Shown piece by piece: positions 51,562 through 64,000 of a DNA stretch of 64,000 bases. Numbering within the stretch: position 1 is the stretch's first letter; the number at the start of each line of letters is the position of its first letter. The notes beneath the pieces were generated by a model. The model worked only from the letters and a program-made list of their open reading frames with translations. It made no database searches and was not told where the DNA came from. Made by a program: the position numbers and the translations under genes. The stretch lies in contig NZ_BMPE01000011.1 in the NCBI RefSeq assembly GCF_014647435.1, positions 55,307 through 119,306 on the forward strand, given 5' to 3'. Origin of the DNA: Deinococcus radiotolerans. Its GTDB lineage: Bacteria; Deinococcota; Deinococci; Deinococcales; Deinococcaceae.

Positions 51562-54405
51562 TCAGGTGACGTACCGGGCGCGCAGGGCCTCGGGGGGGTG
51601 GGTGCCCATTTCGCGGGTGAGCATGCGTTCGTACTCGCGGTACGTGCCCTGCGCCCCGACCGGGTCCCCGGCCCGCTCATGGGCGTTCAGGAGGGCGAGG
51701 TACGTGTCCTCGTGCAGGGGGTCCAGGCGCAGCAGGTGGCGGGCGGTGCTGATCGCCTCGGGCAGGTCGGCGTGCCCGATCAGGCGCAGCCCGGCGGTCT
51801 GGGTGGCGGCCTGGAGGCGTTCGCGGGTCGCCTCGGCCCATTCGCCTTCCAGGGCGGGCATGAACGGTGCGGTGTGAGCGTGCACGGCGCGGCGCAGGAG
51901 GTCCGGGTCCGTGCTGTGCTCGGCGGCCAGGATGTCCGCGGCGTCACTGTGGACGGTCAGGAGGGGCGACAGGGCGTACAGGTTTTCCTCGAATGGCAGG
52001 GGGTTGAAGGGCAGGTGGTCTTGCAGCGCGGCGCGGAGTTTGCGGATCGTGAGTTTCGCGTAGTTCACGACGCGGGTCTCGCTGGAGCCGTCCCAGAGGT
52101 CGCGGATGATCTGGGCGCGGCTGGCCTCGCCGGTCAGGGTGAGGTACGCGAGCAGTTCGGCGGCGCGGCTGAAGGGCAGGTGCAGGGGCGTGCCGTTCAG
52201 GGTGGCGTGCATGGGGCCGCAGGTGTGCAGGTGCAGGGTGGGGGGTGGCGCGGCCGGGCTGGAGGTCAGGTTGGAGGTCGCCCCGGGTGTGCTGGCCCGG
52301 GTGGGGGTGTGGGGCCGCAGGGTGGCTGAGTGCGCGCGGCGCAGGTGGCCGGGCAGGGGGGGCGGGGTGGGTTGCGCGGCACTGAGCCCCAGGTACGCCT
52401 GCCGGAGGTCCTGGTATTCGGCGGGGGCGTCCTGCCACAGGGTCTGGGCCTGCTCGCCGTGGCCCTGCGCGAAGGCCAGGACGCCACGCATGAAGTTCAG
52501 GGTGGCCCGCAGGGGCTGGTCGGTGGGGGGGAGGTTCGCGGTGGCGCCCTCCAGGGCGGTGTGCGCGTCGGCGAACGCGCCGAGTTGCGTCAGGGCGTGC
52601 GCGCGGCCCAGTTGAATGCGCGTCACCAGGGGGGCCAGGTGGCGTTCCTGCGCGGCGGTCAGGGCGTGCGCGTAGGCCTGTTCGGCGCCGCTGAAGTCGG
52701 CGTTCCACAGCAGCAGGTCCGCCTGGGTTTCCAGGTACACCACGCGCAGGTCCGGCATGCTGTCCCCGATCAGGTGCAGCGCGCGCGTGACGAGTTGCTG
52801 CGCCTCGTCGTGCGCGCCGGCCTGGCCGCGCAGGATCGCCAGGTCGTTCAGGCACACGGCGATCTGCTGGTGGCTGTGCATGGATTCATACAGGTCCAGG
52901 GCGCTGCGCAGGTGCTGTTCACTCAGGGCGGGGTCGCGCAGGTCCTCGTAGACGGTGTGCAGGGTGAAGTACGTCCCGGCCCATTCCAGCGGATGCAGCG
53001 CCTGCGAGGTGTCGAGCAGGACTTCGGCCCGGGCGGCAGCGTCCTGCGGTCGGCCCAGACGCAGCAGCGCCGCGACTTCCAGGCGGGCGGCGTCGGCCCG
53101 CTGCGAGCGGGTCAGGGCGTGCTGCGCCAGGAGCTGCGCGTAGTGCAGCTGCATGTGCCGGTCGCCGCGGCGGTGTGCGGCGTGCGCCAGGGCGCGCAGG
53201 GCGTCTGGTTCCAGGGTGCGTTCCAGCAGGGTGGCGGCCAGCGTCTCGCCTTCCTGCACGCGGTCGGTGCGGATCAGGGCCAGGGCCAGCGCCGCTTCCA
53301 GGGGCGGGGGCAGGGTCTGCCAGCGGCGCAGTGACTCCAGCGTGCTCAGCACGGACGGGTAGTCAATGCGCCACAGGTACTCGCTGCACAGGCGGCTGGC
53401 CAGCACCTGCGCGGGCTGTGCGTGACCGCCGCGTTCGTAGTGTTGCAGGGCCAGCAGGGGCTCACCGCGCGCCTCGGCCTGCTCGGCGGCGCGGTGGTAC
53501 AGCTGCGCCGCCCGGTCCGGGCTGCGGCTCAGGTCCTCCCGCAGGACGTCCCGCACGGCCTGAAGGGGCACGAAGCGGTCCGGGGCGGTGGGCGTCAGGG
53601 GCAGGCCGGCGTCCTGCACGGCCTGAAGCCAGCCGCTGGGGAGGCTCAGGTGGGCGTCGCGGGCACCAGCCTCGCTCCATTCCTCCAGGGTGGCCGCCTC
53701 GGGCAGGGCCGAGCGCACGGGTTCCGGCAGGCGCTGCAGCAGGTCCCGCACGAGATCCAGCGGGGAGAACGTGCCGTGCGCGTCCGCGGCCAGCAGGGCC
53801 AGTCCGGCGGGCCAGCCGCTCAGGCCGCGCGTGTCGGTCAGGTTGGGCGGGGTCAGGCCGCGCCGCTCGAAGTACAGTTGCGTTTCCTGCGGCGTGAAGC
53901 GCAGCTGGTCCCCGCTGATCAGCAGCAGCCGCTCGGCCATGAAGGCCGTGGGAAGCGGCAGGGCCGGGCGGCGCGGCGCGGCGGCCAGCACGCGGTGGCC
54001 CTCGTGCAGGTCCTGGATGAACTCCGCCAGCCAGCGTAGGGTGTTCACGTGCGCCAGGTGCAGGTGATCCAGCGCCAGCAGAACGTGGTCGTTCAGGGCG
54101 TTCAGCGCGCGGGCACAGGCGCGGGCGTCCACAAATTCGGGGCGGCCGTCCGGCAGCTGCGCGTCGGGAAACGCGGTCTGTAGGGCGCGCAGCAGCCGGG
54201 TGTTGAACACGGCCGGGTCACGGTCGTCCGCGTTCAGGCTCAACCACGCGGCACGCCGGTCCTCCTGACGGGCGCACTGCGCCAGCAGGGTCGTCTTCCC
54301 GAAGCCGGACGGGGCCACCAGGAGGATCAGCGTCTCATCGCTGCGGTCCACTCGGTCCAGCAGGTGCGTGCGGTGAAGTTCGTGGCGCAGGGGACGTGGA
54401 ATCAA
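51562..54405 (-). CDS. STAND ATPase / TPR / SARP-type transcriptional regulator
   Basis: 947 residues. N-terminal NTPase: LLVAPSGFGKTTLLAQCARQ (Walker A about 31-39), LLALDHLHLAHV (Walker B-like). Long TPR-like helical middle (about 300-670). C-terminal winged helix from about 725 (THLHTCGP-like start, SRAAELLAYLTLTGEASRAQ, YAKLTIRKLRAALQDHLPF) and BTAD (PEAISTARHLLRLDPLHEDT). This is the AfsR/MalT-like architecture that activates peptide or antibiotic loci. I chose TTG 54405 (SD GGAG) because TACAAT (54472-54467) upstream looks like its -10; an ATG at 54477 just upstream of that box would make it 971 residues. Confidence 0.85.
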   Translation of the reverse strand: MIPRPLRHELHRTHLLDRVDRSDETLILLVAPSGFGKTTLLAQCARQEDRRAAWLSLNADDRDPAVFNTRLLRALQTAFPDAQLPDGRPEFVDARACARALNALNDHVLLALDHLHLAHVNTLRWLAEFIQDLHEGHRVLAAAPRRPALPLPTAFMAERLLLISGDQLRFTPQETQLYFERRGLTPPNLTDTRGLSGWPAGLALLAADAHGTFSPLDLVRDLLQRLPEPVRSALPEAATLEEWSEAGARDAHLSLPSGWLQAVQDAGLPLTPTAPDRFVPLQAVRDVLREDLSRSPDRAAQLYHRAAEQAEARGEPLLALQHYERGGHAQPAQVLASRLCSEYLWRIDYPSVLSTLESLRRWQTLPPPLEAALALALIRTDRVQEGETLAATLLERTLEPDALRALAHAAHRRGDRHMQLHYAQLLAQHALTRSQRADAARLEVAALLRLGRPQDAAARAEVLLDTSQALHPLEWAGTYFTLHTVYEDLRDPALSEQHLRSALDLYESMHSHQQIAVCLNDLAILRGQAGAHDEAQQLVTRALHLIGDSMPDLRVVYLETQADLLLWNADFSGAEQAYAHALTAAQERHLAPLVTRIQLGRAHALTQLGAFADAHTALEGATANLPPTDQPLRATLNFMRGVLAFAQGHGEQAQTLWQDAPAEYQDLRQAYLGLSAAQPTPPPLPGHLRRAHSATLRPHTPTRASTPGATSNLTSSPAAPPPTLHLHTCGPMHATLNGTPLHLPFSRAAELLAYLTLTGEASRAQIIRDLWDGSSETRVVNYAKLTIRKLRAALQDHLPFNPLPFEENLYALSPLLTVHSDAADILAAEHSTDPDLLRRAVHAHTAPFMPALEGEWAEATRERLQAATQTAGLRLIGHADLPEAISTARHLLRLDPLHEDTYLALLNAHERAGDPVGAQGTYREYERMLTREMGTHPPEALRARYVT

Positions 54406-54546
54406 GCGGCACTCCAGAGGGGGAAACGGCAGAAGACGCGGAGGGCGTGGAGATGAGCGTGATGACCCATTGTACATGTGGGCATCAGATTCTGATCAGC
54501 CTCCAGTTCCGCCCTCCAGGCGCGCGAAGTTGGGGACTGGCGTGGG

Positions 54547-54603
54547 TTTCTCCAGCAGGCCACGGGGCGTTTCTCCTGACTTTCTCCGGCGCCTTCTTAG
54601 GCT
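54547..54603 (+). promoter_or_regulatory. Promoter with direct-repeat activator box for the secreted peptide gene
   Basis: TTTCTCC at 54547-54553, 54570-54576 and 54581-54587, then ten bases and TAGGCT (54598-54603). The last two repeats are 11 bp apart with four intervening bases, exactly as upstream of the exporter operon. Confidence 0.7.
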
Positions 54604-54634
54604 CTGCTCACGACCAGCACAGGAGGAACCACCC

Positions 54635-54763
54635 ATGCGCAAACTGATCATCGCTCTGCTCGTCCTGACCGTCAGCACCTCCAGCGCCCTCGCCGAAGGC
54701 ACCATCACCCTGCAGGGTGGCGTGGTGATCATCCTGCCCATCCCCCTGCCCACCGGCAGCTGA
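54635..54763 (+). CDS. 42-residue secreted peptide
   Basis: Sec signal peptide MRKLIIALLVLTVSTSSALA with probable cleavage after SALA, releasing a 22-residue peptide EGTITLQGG followed by VVIILPIPLPTGS. SD AGGAGG at 54621-54626. Divergent from the large regulator gene. A short secreted hydrophobic peptide beside a STAND regulator could be a signalling peptide or an exported product (inference). Confidence 0.8.
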   Translation: MRKLIIALLVLTVSTSSALAEGTITLQGGVVIILPIPLPTGS

Positions 54764-54796
54764 ACGGACGGCCCCAGATCAGCCCGGTAAGAGGTT

Positions 54797-54840
54797 CGGG
54801 CCCGCCGACGGATGAGTGCGGCACCTCACCGCGGGGCCCG
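54797..54840. terminator. Weak inverted repeat between convergent genes
   Basis: CGGGCCC (54797-54803) and GGGCCCG (54834-54840), 30-base loop. Confidence 0.35.
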
Positions 54841-54845
54841 GCCGG

Positions 54846-55814
54846 TCAGCGGTACTCGACCAGCAGCGGAAGGTGATCGCTGAGCGTCCACGGGAGCACG
54901 CGGGCGCGGATGGGATGCAGGCCACGGCTGAACTGATGGTCAATGCGCAGACCCAGGGCGGGGTACGTCCAGCCGGGACCGCGCCCAGCTGTCTGAAAGG
55001 CGTCAGGCCCAACCGCTGCCCGCAAGGAGCGGTACGCCTGCCCGCTCGGCGGGGTGTTCAGGTCGCCGCCCAGGATCAGGCGCCCGGGGGTGCGGCGCGC
55101 CAGTGTGGTCAGTCCGTCCAGCTGCGCGGCGCGCAGGTCGCGTGAACGGCGCAACCGGTCCGGGGCGCGCAGGGCCGCACTGACCTGTGTGGCCCCCGGG
55201 TGGACGTTCACGACCGTCACGGGGCGGCCTTCCCAGTGCAGGCGCGTCAGCAGGGCGGCGCGGTTCATGCCGGGCAGCGGCTGCGCCTCACTGCCCAGCA
55301 GGGGCAGCCGGGTGAGCGTCAGAACCTCCTGCGCCCGCACGGCACGGTACCCCGGCAGGGCCGCGCGAAGCTGAGCCTCAAACGCCCGGTCGTGAAAGCG
55401 GGCCTCCTGGAGAAGGATCACGTCGGCATCCAGGGCGCGCAGATGGCGGCCCAGGTCAGCTGGGGTGGTGCGCGCCCCGCCCAGCGCGTTGAAGGTCACC
55501 ACCCGCAGCGTGCCCGCCTGCTGCGGCCGCCAGTGGAGGAGCCCTGCGCCCCAGGCGGCCAGCAGCAGCGCTGCCAGGGCCACGCCGCGGCCCCGGCGAT
55601 GCCACGTGGCCCACGCCAGCGCCGGCAGACACAGCAGGACCCACAGCAGCGGTGGCGCGTACGCCAGCAGCAGGGTCGGGAGCGTCCGCTCGCCGATGAA
55701 CTCGCCCAGCGCCCAGCCGAGCGCCACGAGGAGCAGGGTCAGCAGAGGCAGGGCCGGCAGGTGGGCGCGCACACGGCGCAGTGTGCCGCCTGCCGCCGCG
55801 CCGCGCGTCCACAC
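54846..55814 (-). CDS. Membrane-anchored endonuclease/exonuclease/phosphatase family protein
   Basis: 322 residues. Three N-terminal transmembrane helices (about 18-95), then an EEP domain: LRVVTFNALGGARTTPADLG, DVILLQEARFHDR (catalytic Glu), VNVHPGATQ, LILGGDLNTPPSG (catalytic Asp/Asn) and WTLSDHLPLLVEYR (catalytic His). All catalytic residues are present. Substrate may be phosphoester lipids or nucleic acid outside the membrane. Confidence 0.88.
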   Translation of the reverse strand: MWTRGAAAGGTLRRVRAHLPALPLLTLLLVALGWALGEFIGERTLPTLLLAYAPPLLWVLLCLPALAWATWHRRGRGVALAALLLAAWGAGLLHWRPQQAGTLRVVTFNALGGARTTPADLGRHLRALDADVILLQEARFHDRAFEAQLRAALPGYRAVRAQEVLTLTRLPLLGSEAQPLPGMNRAALLTRLHWEGRPVTVVNVHPGATQVSAALRAPDRLRRSRDLRAAQLDGLTTLARRTPGRLILGGDLNTPPSGQAYRSLRAAVGPDAFQTAGRGPGWTYPALGLRIDHQFSRGLHPIRARVLPWTLSDHLPLLVEYR

Positions 55815-55823
55815 AAAAGGGGA

Positions 55824-55853
55824 GAGGGTGGGCGCCCCGCGACGTCCACCCTC
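55824..55853 (-). terminator. Terminator of hflX
   Basis: GAGGGTGG (55824-55831) pairs with CCACCCTC (55846-55853); on the minus strand the stem is followed by TCCCCTTTTG. Confidence 0.75.
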
Positions 55854-55869
55854 CTCCTGAACAAGTCCG

Positions 55870-57579
<1,710 letters not shown>

Positions 57580-57885
57580 TTTATCGATAGCTGGTCACTT
57601 CCTTGGATACTGGCCCCGTTCCGCCCGCCGGGAAGGCAGGGCAGAACAGGGGAGAGAGGTGAAGGGCACACTGCCGGGCCGTCAGCAGCCCCGCCCAGCT
57701 TTCACGCTGGAACTGGGGGCGCGGCCATGCCTGCATTGACGTCATTTTAGCGCCGCAGGTCAGGGGCAAACGTGTGGGTTCACTTGAAGTTCTTGATCAT
57801 CGTGCCCACAGGCTAAGGTCAGCTGCGGGCAGGCGCATCGGCCACCTGACGTACTGCCAGGGAAAAGGGTGACTGGACGTGAAGT
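57580..57885. other. 306-bp intergenic region upstream of hflX
   Basis: No gene. A minus-strand TAAAAT (57749-57744) would place the hflX start of transcription about 158 bases upstream of its ATG. An inverted pair TGTGGG/CCCACA (about 57777 and 57807) spans a large loop. Nothing else stands out. Confidence 0.4.
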
Positions 57886-58695
57886 TCAGCCCTGCTCCTG
57901 CATGTCATCCCGCCACCACTGCGTGGCGAAATCCACCAGTGCACGCTGGGACATGAGTTTCGCGGTCGCGGAGCCCACCGGTCCTCGGGTGACCGCGCCG
58001 GTCGCCTCGAACGCCGCCTTGACGGGCGGGAAGGCCTGCTCGTGATAGTCGGCCTCGTCGAAGGTCACCCAGCGCCGCTCACCGTCCTCCAGCACCGGGC
58101 CGCTGAAGGGCACCGTGGGCCGGTGACCAGCCCGGACCTCCGCGAGGTGCAGGCTCGTGTTCACCTCGGTACCCAGCAGCAGCACCCGCCCGTTCAGGTC
58201 GTACACGCGCGCCAGGGGGGAGCCCTCACCCAGCGAGAACGCCCTGGGGTGGTCCGCCGTGATCACAGCGGCGTGGCGGCCCCACGCGGCAAAGGAACTG
58301 TGCGGCTGGTCGCTGCGCCGCGCGCCCGGCCACGTCCGCAGCGTCTCCGCCACGCGGCCCATGCCCCGGCTGGGCGTGACCGCCGGATCGAAGGCAGGCA
58401 ACTCGGCCCGGATGGTCGGCCACCACGCCTGGGGCACCTTTCTGCGGCCCCACCCGGCCGGGTCGGTCAGGTGCAGCGTGAAGGTCGGCACGACCAGGGT
58501 GCCCTGCGGCCCGACCGCGTCCTGAAGCGCCTGCACGACGGCTACCGCGCCGCCCGCCACCCAGCCCAGCGCGCTGAGGCTGGCATGCACAATCACCGTG
58601 TCGCCCGCCTGCACCCCCAGACGGCGCAGGTCGCCCGTCAGGGTCGCGCGGGTGCGGGGCGTGTCCGTGCGGGCGATGATGTCGGCCTCGCTCAT
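57886..58695 (-). CDS. Aminoglycoside N3-acetyltransferase family protein
   Basis: 269 residues from ATG 58695 (274 if ATG 58710 is used). AAC(3) fold: LGVQAGDTVIVHASLSALGW, VVQALQDAVGPQGTLVVPTFT, RRSDQPHSSFAAWGRHA and GRVLLLGTEVNTSLHLAE. Family members acetylate aminoglycosides, but chromosomal homologues of this kind often have unknown natural substrates. The ATG overlaps the stop of an 11-codon upstream ORF (ATGA), which is the reason for preferring 58695. Confidence 0.85.
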   Translation of the reverse strand: MSEADIIARTDTPRTRATLTGDLRRLGVQAGDTVIVHASLSALGWVAGGAVAVVQALQDAVGPQGTLVVPTFTLHLTDPAGWGRRKVPQAWWPTIRAELPAFDPAVTPSRGMGRVAETLRTWPGARRSDQPHSSFAAWGRHAAVITADHPRAFSLGEGSPLARVYDLNGRVLLLGTEVNTSLHLAEVRAGHRPTVPFSGPVLEDGERRWVTFDEADYHEQAFPPVKAAFEATGAVTRGPVGSATAKLMSQRALVDFATQWWRDDMQEQG

Positions 58696-58727
58696 GCTGT
58701 TCCCTGGCATGGGGTTCCCTGACGCAT
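58692..58727 (-). CDS. Leaderless 11-codon upstream ORF
   Basis: MRQGTPCQGTA followed by TGA that overlaps the acetyltransferase ATG. Its own ATG lies exactly six bases after TACGCT (58739-58734), the leaderless geometry used by annotated genes here, so ribosomes would start on this ORF first. Probably couples or gates translation of the downstream gene. Confidence 0.45.
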   Translation of the reverse strand: MRQGTPCQGTA

Positions 58728-58787
58728 GGCCGCAGCGTACCAGCCACCCCCGGAACGCGCATGGGTCAAGTGACGTACTGTGCGGCG

Positions 58788-59219
58788 ATGTCGGACCTGC
58801 TGCGTGAAACCCTGCGAGAGGTGCTGTACGGACCGGACGCCCTGTCGGGGCTGTTCAGCGCCCCCGGCGACGGTCTGCTGCGCGCCGTGCACGCCCTGAC
58901 CCCGGAGGACCTGCGGGCGGCTCCGGCGCTGGCCGGCCGGATCCTGGCGCTGCGCCACTCCCTGGAGATCACGGCGCTGCGCCTCTCGGACCCCCACGCC
59001 CTGCTGAGCGACCCGACCGACCCGCAGGTCTGGCGGCCAGCCAGCGCGCAGGCGTGGCGGGATGAACTCGTGAACCTCGCCCGGGCCGGGCAGGCGCTGT
59101 ACGACGCGCTGTACCGGCCCCTCTCACCCGCCGCGCAGCGCGAGGCGCACGGCGCGGTCATGCACGCCGCGCGTGAAGCGGCCCTGATTCAGCACTGGCG
59201 GGGCCTGCGGACGTCATGA
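58788..59219 (+). CDS. Hypothetical protein, possibly DinB-like
   Basis: 143 residues, helical. C-terminal HGAVMHAAREAALIQHWRGL weakly recalls the end of DinB-like four-helix bundles, but the metal-binding His triad cannot be placed with confidence. ATG 58788 is preferred to 58761 because TACTGT lies six bases before it. Confidence 0.6.
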   Translation: MSDLLRETLREVLYGPDALSGLFSAPGDGLLRAVHALTPEDLRAAPALAGRILALRHSLEITALRLSDPHALLSDPTDPQVWRPASAQAWRDELVNLARAGQALYDALYRPLSPAAQREAHGAVMHAAREAALIQHWRGLRTS

Positions 59220-59223
59220 AAAA

Positions 59224-59245
59224 CCCCCAGGCGTTGACCTGGGGG
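59224..59245. terminator. Bidirectional intrinsic terminator
   Basis: CCCCCAGG (59224-59231) pairs with CCTGGGGG (59238-59245). On the minus strand it is followed by TTTTT and ends the tRNA-Ser transcript; on the plus strand by CTTGTCTTTT and can end the upstream gene. Confidence 0.9.
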
Positions 59246-59253
59246 CTTGTCTT

Positions 59254-60070
<817 letters not shown>

Positions 60071-60217
60071 GGCGCTGTTCCCCGCGCCCACGCTGGCGCG
60101 GCACACCGCCCGAACCCATCCCCCACAGGGGTGATGCCAATGAAGCAGCATATTCGCGCCTGAAGTGCGCGCGCTCGCCCCGCAGTGTGTCGGGGCTGAG
60201 CCTCAAGGGAGTCAACC

Positions 60218-60688
<471 letters not shown>

Positions 60689-60693
60689 TCCCC

Positions 60694-60873
60694 GGTTGAT
60701 GGCCCCCAGGGGCCATCCAACCCGAGCGGAGCGAGCAGGGACGACCGCACCGTTCGTGAAGTGAAGCCGCCAGTCGGTGCATTGTCCGACTGGTGGCGGA
60801 ATGGAATGAACGGTGCGGCCCGGATACACCCGGCAAGCCGCGATGACCGGACGGTAGGCTCGCCCTGCCGTCC
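60694..60873 (+). promoter_or_regulatory. Three-hairpin structured spacer between rpsG and fusA
   Basis: Hairpin 1: 60694-60706 with 60709-60722 (one bulge). Structure 2 is nested: CCGCACCGTTC (60745-60755) with GAACGGTGCGG (60808-60818) perfect over 11 bp, enclosing 60766-60777 with 60786-60797 (11 of 12). Hairpin 3: GGACGGTAGG (60849-60858) with CCTGCCGTCC (60864-60873), one G-U. Not known to me as a described motif; possible translational or transcriptional control of fusA. Confidence 0.75.
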
Positions 60874-60944
60874 ATGTCGCGTGAAGCGAAACCCAGCGCA
60901 TCTGACGGTGACGAGACACGTCACCCGCCACAATAGGGAGTCTT

Positions 60945-63038
<2,094 letters not shown>

Positions 63039-63069
63039 AACAGGCGCAGGCCCACGCGGCCCGCACCGA

Positions 63070-63105
63070 GGAGGGAGTCCCCACGCCTGGGGCTCCCTCC
63101 TTTTT
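63070..63105 (+). terminator. Intrinsic terminator of fusA
   Basis: GGAGGGAG (63070-63077) pairs with CTCCCTCC (63093-63100), inner CCCC/GGGG, followed by TTTTT. It separates tuf from rpsL-rpsG-fusA. Confidence 0.95.
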
Positions 63106-63147
63106 CAGGTGCCGCCGACCCCGGACCGGGCACGCTAAGCTGCGCGC

Positions 63148-63573
63148 ATGACGGCGCCCTCCTCTGCTCCTGCTCCCCGCGCACCCTTACCGCCGCGCAT
63201 CGGTTTCCTGACGGTTCCGCTGATGATCAACCTGATCTACGCGGCCATCACGCTGCTGTTCCTTCCCTTCGCCGGGCCCACCGTGACCGAGGCCACCACG
63301 GAAATGGTCCAGCAGATGGGCCTGCCCAACCTGGTCATCACGCCCGGCGAGATTCAGGTGGCCCTGTGGATCACGTTCTTCCTGACGGCCTTCCAGATCC
63401 TGTGGATGTACTACACGCGCCGGGCCGTGTTGGACGGGCGTAGCTGGGGCCGGGTGTCCAGCATCGTGATTGCAGTGTTCAGCCTGCTGATTCCACCGAT
63501 CTTCACGATTCTGGGCGTGGTCATGCTGATCGGCGCGTTTGACCGCCATGTGGTGAGTTACACCAGTAAGTAG
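63148..63573 (+). CDS. Four-helix membrane protein, unknown
   Basis: 141 residues. Pro/Ala-rich N-terminus, then helices near 22-40, 68-86, 104-120 and 121-133; YYTRRAVLDGRSWGRVSSIV in the centre is a cytoplasmic loop. No family recognised. ATG follows TAAGCT by six bases. Inserted between fusA and tuf. Confidence 0.7.
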   Translation: MTAPSSAPAPRAPLPPRIGFLTVPLMINLIYAAITLLFLPFAGPTVTEATTEMVQQMGLPNLVITPGEIQVALWITFFLTAFQILWMYYTRRAVLDGRSWGRVSSIVIAVFSLLIPPIFTILGVVMLIGAFDRHVVSYTSK

Positions 63574-63589
63574 GCGACAGAAATGGCGT

Positions 63590-63616
63590 GGGCTGTCACG
63601 TACATCGTGACAGCCC
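63590..63616 (+). terminator. Terminator after the membrane-protein gene
   Basis: Perfect 11-bp stem GGGCTGTCACG (63590-63600) with CGTGACAGCCC (63606-63616), loop tacat. Confidence 0.8.
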
Positions 63617-63684
63617 GCTGCTGTTCAGCACGTGATGGACGATGACTGCTCCTTCTGTGCGGCGGTCCGGACCCTCATGCCCTC

Positions 63685-63713
63685 TTGCCGTTCGCTTGAG
63701 AATCTTGTACCAT
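63685..63713 (+). promoter_or_regulatory. Promoter of tuf
   Basis: TTGCCG (63685-63690), 17-bp spacer, TACCAT (63708-63713). It gives a leader of roughly 215 bases containing a bulged hairpin (CGGTAC/GTACCG, about 63719-63745). The whole 63574-63936 region contains no gene; SD GGAGGG precedes tuf. Confidence 0.65.
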
Positions 63714-63936
63714 TCTTCTTCGGTACGCCGTGGAATCACGGTACCGCCCCGCGGTGGAGATCACCGCCGGAGCGGCGCGAGCAGCGGCGTAGCGTGGCCA
63801 GCACGGTGGGACACTACCCTGGCGAGAATCAACCCAATGTGGTTCAGCACCATCAGAACCCTGCGACATGCGCGGGGGAGCCCCGATCAAAGGGCCGCTT
63901 TTGCGTGCAGATCCACCTCTTGGAGGGAGTAAGAAC

Positions 63937-64000
63937 ATGGCTAAAGGAACGTTCGAGCGCACGAAGCCCCACGTGAACGTGGGCACCATCGGTCACGTCG
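63937..64000 (+). CDS. tuf: Elongation factor Tu (N-terminal fragment, cut by window edge)
   Basis: The first 21 codons give [21 protein letters not shown], the invariant N-terminus of EF-Tu ending just before the P-loop. The rest lies beyond the window. ATG 63937 with SD GGAGGG 9-10 bases upstream. Confidence 0.95.

Overview
The window is GC-rich chromosomal DNA from a Deinococcus species (inference). Three things support this: GC-rich codon use with Deinococcus-like protein sequences; some twenty genes whose start codon lies only 5 to 7 bases after a TANNNT -10 box (the leaderless architecture known from Deinococcus transcriptomics); and a split str operon (rpsL, rpsG, fusA, then tuf). One tRNA, no rRNA, no insertion sequence and no CRISPR array were seen.

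Layout. 1-4.5 kb holds housekeeping metabolism: crotonase, WrbA, class II fructose-bisphosphatase and phosphoglucomutase. 5.0-13.3 kb is a seven-gene chemosensory operon of Pil-Chp/Tax type: MHYT membrane sensor, CheY, CheW, MCP, CheA-REC hybrid, DUF4388 protein and a REC-roadblock protein, with no CheR or CheB. 13.4-17.9 kb holds a DUF421 membrane protein with a zinc ribbon, a ferredoxin, adenine deaminase and a zinc-ribbon/HEPN-like protein. 18.0-21.2 kb is a four-gene minor-pseudopilin operon that could supply the pili such a chemosensory system would control. 21.3-30.0 kb carries a secreted C39-like protein, tandem Nudix paralogues, a GNAT enzyme and siroheme/heme genes (SUMT-HemD fusion, precorrin-2 dehydrogenase, HemA) followed by YgfZ. 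30.1-34.3 kb is an oligopeptide ABC importer. 34.5-40.4 kb holds Ddl, FeoABC and two metallopeptidases.

The most unusual region is 40.8-54.8 kb, a peptide locus I do not recognise as a described system. A run of tiny genes (one 41-residue peptide, a 30-residue ORF, then three tandem copies of a 42-residue peptide in a 140-bp repeat) precedes a nine-gene, fully overlapping operon. That operon encodes two ABC exporters, a PreP-like M16 peptidase, three uncharacterised helical proteins and a SARP-like regulator. Upstream lies a 947-residue STAND/TPR/SARP-type regulator, divergent from a 42-residue secreted peptide gene. The secreted-peptide promoter and the exporter-operon promoter share one composite element, TTTCTCC-N4-TTTCTCC-N10-TANNNT. 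Together this looks like a peptide made, processed, exported and regulated as a unit (inference).

54.8-59.3 kb holds an endonuclease/exonuclease/phosphatase-family protein, HflX, an AAC(3)-like acetyltransferase behind a leaderless 11-codon upstream ORF, a small hypothetical protein and tRNA-Ser(CGA). 59.4-64.0 kb is the str operon, with a CTG start on rpsL and a strongly structured rpsG-fusA spacer, ending in the first codons of tuf.
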